A DNA stretch of 64,000 nucleotides, taken from the NCBI RefSeq assembly GCF_001854225.1, contig NZ_CP015208.1, forward strand, positions 620,001 through 684,000, read 5' to 3'. This DNA is from Candidatus Rhodoluna planktonica. GTDB taxonomy: Bacteria; Actinomycetota; Actinomycetes; Actinomycetales; Microbacteriaceae. Of the stretch, positions 9,232-16,834 are shown in pieces; position 1 is the first letter of the stretch, and every line of letters begins with the position of its first letter. Position numbers and translations under genes: made by a program. The notes beneath the pieces were generated by a model. The model worked only from the letters and a program-made list of their open reading frames with translations, searched no databases and was not told where the DNA came from.

Positions 9232-10392
9232 GTGCCACGTTATTTCATTCTTGAGGCGGATGGTGGTTCGCGAGGTAATCCTGGACCGGCCGGATCAGGA
9301 GCAGTTGTAATTGATCTGAACACTGGGGAGCTAGTTGCAGAATTAGGTCGCTACGTAGGCATGGCCACAAATAATGTCGCTGAGTACATTGCCCTCGAAA
9401 TCGGTTTGAGCAAAATATTTGAAATCGACCCAGGGGCCACAGTTGAAGTGCGAATGGACTCGAAATTGGTTGTCGAGCAGATGTCTGGGCGATGGAAAAT
9501 AAAACATCCTGACATGCAGGATTTGGCAATCAATATCAAAAGGCTTATCGCCTCCCGAACGGTAAATTTCATTTGGGTTCCACGTGAGCAAAACAGCCGA
9601 GCCGACGCTTTAGCAAACGAAGCGATGGACTCAGCTGAGGATTTTTCTCGAGTCCTCGATGGGGGCAGTGAAAGCTTTGTGCCACCAGTAAACGAGCAAA
9701 AACTGACTCGACCAAGTTCAATTCGTGCACCGCAAGCCGAGAATGTTCCACCCGCTACCGTAATCATGGTTCGACACGGCAGAACTGAATTGACCGAAAC
9801 CAACCGCATTTCCGGTCGAACCGGACTCAACCCGGGATTGTCAGATTTGGGTCAAGAAGACGCGCAGCGTGCTGCGACCGAACTTTCAAATTTAGGTAAA
9901 CGTGGATTTTGGAAAAATATCAATCCGCCCACGGTAGTGATTAGCTCACCGCTTCAACGAACATTAGACACTGCTCAAATCATCGCCGCTAAGCTCGGGC
10001 TAAAAGTCGAGGTTGTCGAAGATTTTGCGGAAATTTCTTTCGGCGAGTGGGATGGACTTACCAACGAAGAGCTTTTTGAAAAGTGGCCTGACGAATATCA
10101 AACTTGGCGAGGATCATGGGATGTGCCGCCACCAAACGGCGAATCTCTAGCTGATTTCGATCTTCGTATCCGAGGTGCCCTTGAACGCACTATCGAAAAA
10201 CACGCGGGCGCTACGGTTGTAGTCGTAGCGCATGTGATGCCAATCAGGGGAGTACTTCGATACTGTCTCGGCGCCGGACCGGAGACCTATTGGCGACCGG
10301 TTGTTGCGCCGTGTTCGATATCCGCATTTAGGTTCTGGGGAAGTTCGGCCGCCGACCTACTGAATTTCAACGCAACATCGCATTTGAATTAG
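9232..10392 (+). CDS. bifunctional RNase H / histidine phosphatase
   Basis: A fusion of 386 residues. Residues 1-135 are RNase HI-like with Asp10, Glu51, Asp76 and Asp125 as the metal-binding set, so it should cleave RNA in RNA-DNA hybrids. A linker of about 40 residues leads to a phosphoglycerate-mutase-type phosphatase starting at VRHGRTE (about residue 180), similar to the alpha-ribazole phosphatase domain of mycobacterial Rv2228c-type proteins. GTG 9232 begins 2 nt after the previous stop, so translation is probably coupled. The rnpB -10 hexamer lies just past its stop. Confidence 0.93.
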   Translation: MPRYFILEADGGSRGNPGPAGSGAVVIDLNTGELVAELGRYVGMATNNVAEYIALEIGLSKIFEIDPGATVEVRMDSKLVVEQMSGRWKIKHPDMQDLAINIKRLIASRTVNFIWVPREQNSRADALANEAMDSAEDFSRVLDGGSESFVPPVNEQKLTRPSSIRAPQAENVPPATVIMVRHGRTELTETNRISGRTGLNPGLSDLGQEDAQRAATELSNLGKRGFWKNINPPTVVISSPLQRTLDTAQIIAAKLGLKVEVVEDFAEISFGEWDGLTNEELFEKWPDEYQTWRGSWDVPPPNGESLADFDLRIRGALERTIEKHAGATVVVVAHVMPIRGVLRYCLGAGPETYWRPVVAPCSISAFRFWGSSAADLLNFNATSHLN

Positions 10393-10400
10393 CCTGCGGT

Positions 10401-10406
10401 TATGCT
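10401..10406 (+). promoter_or_regulatory. -10 hexamer TATGCT of rnpB
   Basis: TATGCT lies 5-6 nt before the expected 5' end of RNase P RNA. No convincing -35 is visible at normal spacing. Confidence 0.5.
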
Positions 10407-10410
10407 AGGT

Positions 10411-10746
<336 letters not shown>

Positions 10747-10748
<2 letters not shown>

Positions 10749-11508
10749 ACTCGTCAGTTTTTGTCTTATGAGCTAGAACGGCCGCACCTAAAATTCCGGC
10801 ATTATTTCGCTTAGTTGCCGGGACAATCTCTGTATTGAGCCTCAGCAGCGGTAGAAACTTTTCATGATGTTTAGATATTCCGCCACCGACGATGAATAGA
10901 TCTGGCGTGAACAAGCGCTCCAGGTTGGAGTAATAAATCTGAAGCCGCTGAGCCCATTCAACCATCGTGAGATCTTCGTTTTCCTTAGCGGAGTAAGCGG
11001 CCTTAGTTTCGTAATCAACCCCACCAATTTCTAGATGCCCGAGTTCAGCATTTGGAACCAGAATGCCTTTGATAAACAGAGCCGTACCAATGCCTGTGCC
11101 CAAGGTAGTCATGATTACGAGACCACGCTTTTTCTTTCCGGCACCGAATTTCATTTCAGCAACCCCAGCTGCATCGGCATCGTTAACAATATGAACTTTC
11201 CGATTCAATTTCTGCGTGAAAAGTTTCTCAGCATCAAGCCCAATCCAAGCCTTTGAAACGTTAGCGGCACTCATGGTTACCCCGTGTTTGACTACGGCCG
11301 GGAAACAGATGCCAACCGGTGTCTGCGGATCAGTTTGTGGAAGCTGAGTCAACACTTTGACCACTGCGTTGGCAATCGCATCTGGTTCGCCGCCAGTTGG
11401 GGTTTCTATTCGAATTCTTTCACCCACCAGCTCACCTGACTTTAGGTCAACTAGGCCACCTTTGATTCCAGTTCCGCCGATGTCAATTCCGATTGCATAC
11501 TTGCTCAT
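10747..11508 (-). CDS. ppgK: polyphosphate glucokinase (ROK family)
   Basis: Phosphorylates glucose using inorganic polyphosphate (and ATP), a trait of actinobacteria that take up glucose without a PTS. The 253-residue protein has the phosphate loop IDIGGTGIKGG near the N-terminus, the catalytic Asp in VNDADAAG and the second glycine-rich loop TTLGTGIGTA. Its start overlaps the map stop by 4 bp, so it is cotranscribed with map. Its 3' end meets rnpB head-on. Confidence 0.94.
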
Positions 11509-12389
11509 GCCAAGCCTCCTTCAAAAAGGGTGAGAATCTCTGGGCCATTTTCTGTGACGGCAATTGTGTGCTCAAACTGAGCTGTCAAAGATTTGTCTTT
11601 GGTGGTAACAGTCCAGCCGTCTGGCCACATGTCCCACTCGTGAGTGCCCAAGGTGAGCATTGGCTCGACAGTAAACACCATGCCAACCTTGATCTCGTCG
11701 GCGTAGTGCGGTGCTGAATCGTAGTGCGGGATAATCAAGCCACTGTGGAATGCTTGGCCGATGCCGTGCCCGGTGAAATCGCGAACCACACCGTAATTGA
11801 AACGCTTCGCATAAGCCTCAATAGACCTTCCAATTATGTTCACTTGCCTGCCAGGCATGGCGGCACGGATGCCGCGCATCATTGCTTCATGGGTCCGGCT
11901 GACCAGCTGTGAAATTTCTTCGCTAGTTTCGCCAACTATAAAGGTGTGGTTGGTATCTCCGTGGAAACCATCCTTGAAAGCGGTTATGTCGATGTTGATA
12001 ATGTCACCTTCGGCAAGAACCGTGTTATCTGGAATTCCGTGACAAATGACTTCATTCACTGATGAGCAAAGTGATTTGGGGTAGCCGCGGTAACCCAGCG
12101 TTGAGGGATAGGCCCCGTGGCTAATGACGAATTCGTGCCCAATTTTGTCGAGAAAGTCGGTAGTTACCCCAGGCTTTATCTGTCTGCCAACCGCTTGAAT
12201 AGCAGCCGCAGCGATCTTTCCGGCTTCGCGAATCTTTGAGATCTCGTCAGCTGTTCTGATGTCGCCCCCGGTGTACGGTTGCGGGGCGGGCTTACCGACG
12301 TATTCGGGTCGGGGAATGAGGTCTGGTACGAACCGTGTGGGGCTTATTTCCCCGGGAATAAGATGTCCATGTACCAAATCGCGAGGCAT
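11505..12389 (-). CDS. map: methionine aminopeptidase, type I
   Basis: Removes the initiator methionine from nascent proteins. The 294-residue length reflects the N-terminal extension (about 40 residues, no zinc-finger cysteines) common to actinobacterial Map. The pita-bread fold ligands are visible: DITAFKDGFHGDTNHTF, GHGIGQAFHSG, EPML and a C-terminal QFEHT. ATG 12389 has no Shine-Dalgarno, but TAGACT sits exactly 6 nt upstream, indicating a leaderless message that also carries ppgK. Confidence 0.95.
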   Translation of the reverse strand: MPRDLVHGHLIPGEISPTRFVPDLIPRPEYVGKPAPQPYTGGDIRTADEISKIREAGKIAAAAIQAVGRQIKPGVTTDFLDKIGHEFVISHGAYPSTLGYRGYPKSLCSSVNEVICHGIPDNTVLAEGDIINIDITAFKDGFHGDTNHTFIVGETSEEISQLVSRTHEAMMRGIRAAMPGRQVNIIGRSIEAYAKRFNYGVVRDFTGHGIGQAFHSGLIIPHYDSAPHYADEIKVGMVFTVEPMLTLGTHEWDMWPDGWTVTTKDKSLTAQFEHTIAVTENGPEILTLFEGGLA

Positions 12390-12395
12390 AGAAGA

Positions 12396-12401
12396 AGTCT
12401 A
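12396..12401 (-). promoter_or_regulatory. -10 hexamer TAGACT of map (leaderless)
   Basis: Read on the minus strand, TAGACT-N6-ATG. It lies beside the Shine-Dalgarno (AAGGGAG, 12401-12407) of the divergent small gene. Confidence 0.6.
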
Positions 12402-12413
12402 AGGGAGTGGCAG

Positions 12414-12608
12414 TTGGCGAAAGATCAAAAAGACCAACCCGGATACTGGTTCAATTTGGCTAACCGTAAGGTCGAGTTCGGGCTAAAGACGAATGCGCTG
12501 AACCGGATTGGCCCTTTTGAAACGGCAGCAGAGGCAGAGCAGGCCCTCGAGATTATTGAGTCACGTTCGAAGGCGTGGCGCGACGAAGAGGATAGTGACC
12601 GAAATTAA
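12414..12608 (+). CDS. SPOR-like small protein next to map
   Basis: A 64-residue protein starting at TTG 12414, chosen because AAGGGAG lies 6 nt upstream; longer readings would extend back into the divergent map gene. The core YWFNLANRKVEFGLKTNALNRIGPF followed by a helix matches the short SPOR-type proteins found next to map in other actinobacteria. SPOR domains bind denuded peptidoglycan in larger proteins, but this one has no signal peptide or membrane segment, so a cell-wall role is doubtful. Charged, acidic C-terminus. Confidence 0.8.
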   Translation: MAKDQKDQPGYWFNLANRKVEFGLKTNALNRIGPFETAAEAEQALEIIESRSKAWRDEEDSDRN

Positions 12609-12620
12609 GCCCTAAGGCGA

Positions 12621-13418
12621 CTATTCAAAACTGTTCTCGGGCGCCGGAAATTGCTTGGCCTTGACTTCTTCTCGGTAGGAAACGACCGATTGGGTCAACT
12701 GATTTCGCAGGTCACCAAATTGCTTGACGAATTTTTTAGGTCTGCCATCACTGAAGCCCGACATGTCGGTCCAAACCAGAATTTGACCGTCTGTGTCCGG
12801 GCCAGCCCCAATTCCAACGGTTGGGATTTGCAATTCTTTCGTGATTTCTGCGGCCAAATCTGCCGGCACCATCTCTAGAACAACTGCAAAAGCCCCGGCC
12901 GCTTGAACGGCCAGAGCGTCTTCGCGAAGCTTAGCTGCGCCTTCACCTCTGCCTTGGACCTTGAAACCACCCAGCGAATTCACACTCTGCGGTGTAAAAC
13001 CAATGTGTGCCATGACTGGAATGCCCGCTTCAACAATGCGTCGGATTTGCTCGACAGATTTCGTTCCGCCTTCGAGTTTTACTGCTTCAGCGGCGGAAAG
13101 CTTAATTATTTTTAGGGCATTCTCCAGTGCCTGCTCGCCGCCAAGTTCGTAACTTCCAAAAGGCATGTCGACCACAACAAGAGCGCGGTGCGCCGATTTG
13201 GCTACCGGTCTAGCGAGCATGATCATCTCGTCGACCGTTACTGCGAGTGTTGAGTCTTGTCCCAGCACTGTGTCGGCTGCCGAGTCACCAACTAGCAAAA
13301 CATCAATACCTGCTTGATCGAAAATAGCTGAAGTAATTGCGTCGTAGCTGGTCAACGCGGTGAATTTCTCACCACGCTGTTTGAACTCGGCTAGCGTTGT
13401 CGCTCTGACTTTGGCCAA
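12621..13418 (-). CDS. panB: 3-methyl-2-oxobutanoate hydroxymethyltransferase
   Basis: First committed step of pantothenate synthesis: transfers a hydroxymethyl group from methylene-tetrahydrofolate to ketoisovalerate. The 265-residue protein shows the metal-site DSAAD, LTSYDAITSAIFDQAG at the N-terminus, KLEGG and PVMAHIGFTPQS. It begins directly after the stop of the RidA-like gene with no gap, in the order nadE-ridA-panB, so these are one transcript. No panC or panD is in the window. Confidence 0.95.
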   Translation of the reverse strand: MAKVRATTLAEFKQRGEKFTALTSYDAITSAIFDQAGIDVLLVGDSAADTVLGQDSTLAVTVDEMIMLARPVAKSAHRALVVVDMPFGSYELGGEQALENALKIIKLSAAEAVKLEGGTKSVEQIRRIVEAGIPVMAHIGFTPQSVNSLGGFKVQGRGEGAAKLREDALAVQAAGAFAVVLEMVPADLAAEITKELQIPTVGIGAGPDTDGQILVWTDMSGFSDGRPKKFVKQFGDLRNQLTQSVVSYREEVKAKQFPAPENSFE

Positions 13419-13811
13419 TTAGGCTCGCTTCCAGGCATCGACTTCAATTTCAATGAGCATTTTTGGATTGATGAATTTGATTCCAGCGAGCATTGTCGCG
13501 GCAGGGCGAATCTCACCGAAAATCTCACCGTGCGCCTTGCTGACGGCATCCATGTCTTCTGCGTTCGCAACATATACACGGCTTCTAACCACATCTTGCA
13601 GGGTATAGCCCGCTTGTGCGAGTGCTGGTGCAATTACTTCACGCAGGGCAACCAAAGTCTGGCCGTAGGCATCGCCTTCGTGCTGCAATTCACCGTTAAC
13701 GGTTGCAGTCGAGCCGGAAACGTGAACGTATTCGCCAGCCACCACTGCGCGTGAGTAACCGATAACCGATTCCCAAGGTCCGCCACTCGAAATTAATTTA
13801 TCTGCTGCCAT
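13419..13811 (-). CDS. RidA family protein (reactive imine deaminase type)
   Basis: 130 residues of the RidA/YjgF fold, which hydrolyses reactive enamine/imine intermediates in the cytosol. The fold-defining VRSRVYVANAEDMDAVSKAH strand-helix and the Rid-type IRPAAT segment with its arginine (GEIRPAATML) are present. Full length. Starts 3 nt after the nadE stop and abuts panB, so it is the middle gene of a cofactor-related operon. Its own substrate is unknown; protection of PLP enzymes is the family theme. Confidence 0.88.
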   Translation of the reverse strand: MAADKLISSGGPWESVIGYSRAVVAGEYVHVSGSTATVNGELQHEGDAYGQTLVALREVIAPALAQAGYTLQDVVRSRVYVANAEDMDAVSKAHGEIFGEIRPAATMLAGIKFINPKMLIEIEVDAWKRA

Positions 13812-13814
13812 TTT

Positions 13815-15458
13815 TCACCTGTATCTGTTTGTTATTGGAAGTCTGCGGTCTCGCCCAAAGGCGATAGCGGTAATTTTTGTGCCAATTGCCGATTGCCTGC
13901 GTTTCCACTCGGCTGAATCTACAAGTCGCGAGATTTTCGACACCAACTCCCGTTCGAAGCCTAAAGCAACAATCTCAGATACTGATTTTCGTTGGCCAAC
14001 ATAAAGTTCAAGCAGCGCATCCAGCAATTCATAGTCGGGCAGGGTATCTTGGTCAACTTGGCCGGGTCGAAGCTCCGCCGATGGTGGTTTCGAGATTGAG
14101 TTTTCCGGAATGGGTTCAATCTCGCTCAGTTCCCGGGCGATGCGGTTGCGCCATTTGGCAAGTTCCCAGACCAAGGTTTTTGGAACATCTTTGATCGGGG
14201 CAAAACCCCCCACAGAATCGCCGTAGATAGTGGAGTAGCCGACTGAAATCTCGGTTTTGTTTCCGGTTGTGAGCACGAGGTGGCCCTCAGAGTTGCTTAG
14301 AGCCATCAGCAGCGAACCGCGAACGCGTGCCTGAATGTTCTCGGCGGCGAGACCCGAGAGTCCAAGTTGCTTGTCGAAAGGTTCAACTAAGTCTGCGATT
14401 GGCTCGATCCGGTAGTCGATATCAAGACGGCGCGCAAGATCGGCTGCATCGTCAAGCGAGTGTTGCGACGAGTATTCAGAAGGCATCGCCACGCCGAAAA
14501 CTCGTTCTTTGCCCAAGGCATCGACCGCAAGAGCGGCACATAATGCTGAGTCAATACCGCCGGAGAGCCCAAGAATGACAGATTTGAAACTGTTTTTGGC
14601 CACATAGTCGGCAAGCCCTAGGCGGAGCGCATGCCAGATCTGCCAGAGTTCATCAGCAGGCTCCACAGACTGCGAGGTAATCGCGGAAATGTGATTTGCG
14701 GAGTCAAAATCGAACAGTAGCAGGTCGCTTTCAAACTGTTTACCTCGTGCGACTAAAGAGCCGTTCGCCGACACTACGAAACTATCTCCGTCAAAAACCA
14801 GATCATCCTGGCCACCAACTAAATTCGAGTAGGCAACGGCACAGTTGTATTTTTTAGCGATGTTGCTAACCAGCTGAACTCTGGTGTCAGCCTTTGAAAT
14901 CTCGAAAGGGCTGCCATTCAACACGCATAGCAGCTCAATTCCTTCAGCCTTGGTATGACCAACTGGTCCGCCCTCCTGCCAGATGTCTTCACAGATAACT
15001 ACACCAATGCGGTGCCCCTTTACTTCGAAAGAGAAATAGTCCGAACCCGAATTAAAGATTCGATACTCATCGAATACCGAGTAATTGGGTAGGTGATGCT
15101 TGTCATATTTTCCGGCCACTCGTCCGGCGCGAATTAGAACGGCTGAGTTTGTTGCTACTGACCAACTCTGTTCGTTTTTATCAGCCAGAGGTAGCCCAAC
15201 TAAAACATCAAGATTTGGGTGATTGGCCTCGAGCCAAGCGGCTAAGTTAGCAAGCGATTCTGCGCTATCTTGCAAAAACGATTCATTTTTCGCGAGGTCT
15301 TCGATCGGGTAACCCGAAATGACCATCTCGCCAAAAACCACCAGGTCTGCGCCACTCGAACTTGCCTGATTACAGGCGGTCTTAATGAGTTCAAGGTTGC
15401 CGACGAAGTCTCCCACTATTGGGTTCACTTGAGCAATCGCAAAGCGAAAAATCGGCAT
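13815..15458 (-). CDS. nadE: glutamine-dependent NAD+ synthetase
   Basis: Makes NAD from nicotinate adenine dinucleotide, ATP and glutamine-derived ammonia. Two domains: an N-terminal nitrilase-like glutaminase (Glu44 in FGEMVISGYP, catalytic Cys in GVVICEDIW) and a C-terminal ATP pyrophosphatase with the P-loop GLSGGIDSAL. 547 residues from ATG 15458. An in-frame ATG at 15464 exists, but TAGGCT lies 7 nt before 15458, pointing to a leaderless start there. Divergent from glnA2; ridA and panB follow. Confidence 0.95.
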   Translation of the reverse strand: MPIFRFAIAQVNPIVGDFVGNLELIKTACNQASSSGADLVVFGEMVISGYPIEDLAKNESFLQDSAESLANLAAWLEANHPNLDVLVGLPLADKNEQSWSVATNSAVLIRAGRVAGKYDKHHLPNYSVFDEYRIFNSGSDYFSFEVKGHRIGVVICEDIWQEGGPVGHTKAEGIELLCVLNGSPFEISKADTRVQLVSNIAKKYNCAVAYSNLVGGQDDLVFDGDSFVVSANGSLVARGKQFESDLLLFDFDSANHISAITSQSVEPADELWQIWHALRLGLADYVAKNSFKSVILGLSGGIDSALCAALAVDALGKERVFGVAMPSEYSSQHSLDDAADLARRLDIDYRIEPIADLVEPFDKQLGLSGLAAENIQARVRGSLLMALSNSEGHLVLTTGNKTEISVGYSTIYGDSVGGFAPIKDVPKTLVWELAKWRNRIARELSEIEPIPENSISKPPSAELRPGQVDQDTLPDYELLDALLELYVGQRKSVSEIVALGFERELVSKISRLVDSAEWKRRQSAIGTKITAIAFGRDRRLPITNRYR

Positions 15459-15465
15459 AACCATT

Positions 15466-15471
15466 AGCCTA
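15466..15471 (-). promoter_or_regulatory. -10 hexamer TAGGCT of nadE (leaderless)
   Basis: Minus-strand TAGGCT-N7-ATG(15458), no Shine-Dalgarno. It decides between the two in-frame ATG codons at 15464 and 15458. Confidence 0.5.
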
Positions 15472-15493
15472 GTAGCAAGAGAGAGGACTAAAT

Positions 15494-16831
15494 ATGGACA
15501 AGCAACGCGACTTCGTTTTGAGGACCATTGAGGAGCGCGGTGTTAAGTTTGTCCGTCTATGGTTCACCGACGTAGCCGGAACTCTAAAGTCGGTTGCAAT
15601 TGCTCCGGCTGAGGTCGAGGGTGCTTTTGCCGAAGGCCTAGGTTTTGATGGCTCAGCAATTGAGGGCCTTGCTAGAACATATGAAGCAGACATGCTGGCC
15701 ATGCCAGATCCCAGCACTTTTCAAATCCTTCCATGGCGCGGTGAAATCAATCCAACTGCTCGCATGTTCTGCGACATTCAAACCCCGGATGGTGCTCCAG
15801 CCGCTGCCGATCCACGTAACGTTCTGCGCCGCTCACTCGCCAAAGCCAGTGACATGGGCTTCTCTTTCTACATTCATCCAGAAATCGAGTTCTATCTCCT
15901 AAAGTCCTCGCAGTTGGGCCCTGAGGGCCCCATCCCAGTTGATAAGGCTGGCTATTTCGACAACGTTCCAGGTGGCACGGCACACGATTTCCGTCGCCGC
16001 GCCGTATCCATGCTCGAACAGTTGGGAATCTCGGTTGAGTTCAGCCACCATGAGGGTGGTCCCGGTCAAAACGAGATTGACCTCCGATATGCCGACGCCC
16101 TAACCATGGCCGACAACATCATGACTTTCCGCACCGTTATCAAAGAGGTTGCAATTGAACAGGGCGTTTATGCAACGTTTATGCCCAAACCGTTCACCGA
16201 ACATCCCGGTTCAGGTATGCACACCCACATGTCTCTCTTTGAGGGCGACTCGAATGCATTCTTTGAGGCTGGGTCGCAGTACCACCTGTCTAAGACCGCG
16301 AAACACTTCATTGCCGGATTACTCAAGCACGCTCCGGAAATCACCGCTGTCACTAACCAGTACGTGAACTCATATAAGCGACTCTGGGGTGGCGGCGAGG
16401 CACCGAGCTTTGTGTGCTGGGGTCACAACAACCGCTCAGCCCTGATTCGCGTTCCGTTATACAAGCCAGATAAAGGCCAGAGCTCACGGATTGAATACCG
16501 AGCAATTGATTCTGCGGCCAATCCGTACCTCGCTTATTCGCTGATTTTAGCTGCGGGTCTAAAAGGTATTGAAGAAGAGTATGTCCTGCCAGGGGAGACC
16601 GAAGACAACGTTTGGGCGCTTAGCGACGCCGAGCGTCGAGCCATGGGAATTCAACCTCTGCCACAAAGCCTCGACCATGCCATTCGCAAACTCGAAGAGT
16701 CTGAACTGGCTGCCGAAACTCTTGGTGAAGAGGTATTCAGCTATGTTCTTGCCAATAAACGTCGCGAGTGGAGTGAGTACCGCTCTCAGGTGACGCCTTT
16801 CGAATTGAAGCAAAACTTCGAGACCCTCTAG
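15494..16831 (+). CDS. glnA2: glutamine synthetase-like GlnA2 (type I, non-adenylylated)
   Basis: A 445-residue type I glutamine synthetase family member: FDGSAIEG, metal site EFSHHEGGPGQNEID, KPFTEHPGSGMHTH and the ATP/glutamate loop NRSALIRVP are conserved. The adenylylation-loop tyrosine of GlnA1 is absent (the segment reads EEYVLPGETEDNVWALSDAER), so GlnE should not modify it. It is encoded 3 nt upstream of glnE, as in Mycobacterium tuberculosis. Its reaction may be glutamine or gamma-glutamyl amide synthesis. AGAGAGGA provides a Shine-Dalgarno before ATG 15494. Confidence 0.93.
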   Translation: MDKQRDFVLRTIEERGVKFVRLWFTDVAGTLKSVAIAPAEVEGAFAEGLGFDGSAIEGLARTYEADMLAMPDPSTFQILPWRGEINPTARMFCDIQTPDGAPAAADPRNVLRRSLAKASDMGFSFYIHPEIEFYLLKSSQLGPEGPIPVDKAGYFDNVPGGTAHDFRRRAVSMLEQLGISVEFSHHEGGPGQNEIDLRYADALTMADNIMTFRTVIKEVAIEQGVYATFMPKPFTEHPGSGMHTHMSLFEGDSNAFFEAGSQYHLSKTAKHFIAGLLKHAPEITAVTNQYVNSYKRLWGGGEAPSFVCWGHNNRSALIRVPLYKPDKGQSSRIEYRAIDSAANPYLAYSLILAAGLKGIEEEYVLPGETEDNVWALSDAERRAMGIQPLPQSLDHAIRKLEESELAAETLGEEVFSYVLANKRREWSEYRSQVTPFELKQNFETL

Positions 16832-16834
16832 GCA

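Noticed and set aside
12279-12413. Longer N-terminus for the SPOR-like protein
   Set aside because: It would overlap the first 110 bp of map on the other strand, while TTG 12414 has a good Shine-Dalgarno and the family match begins there.
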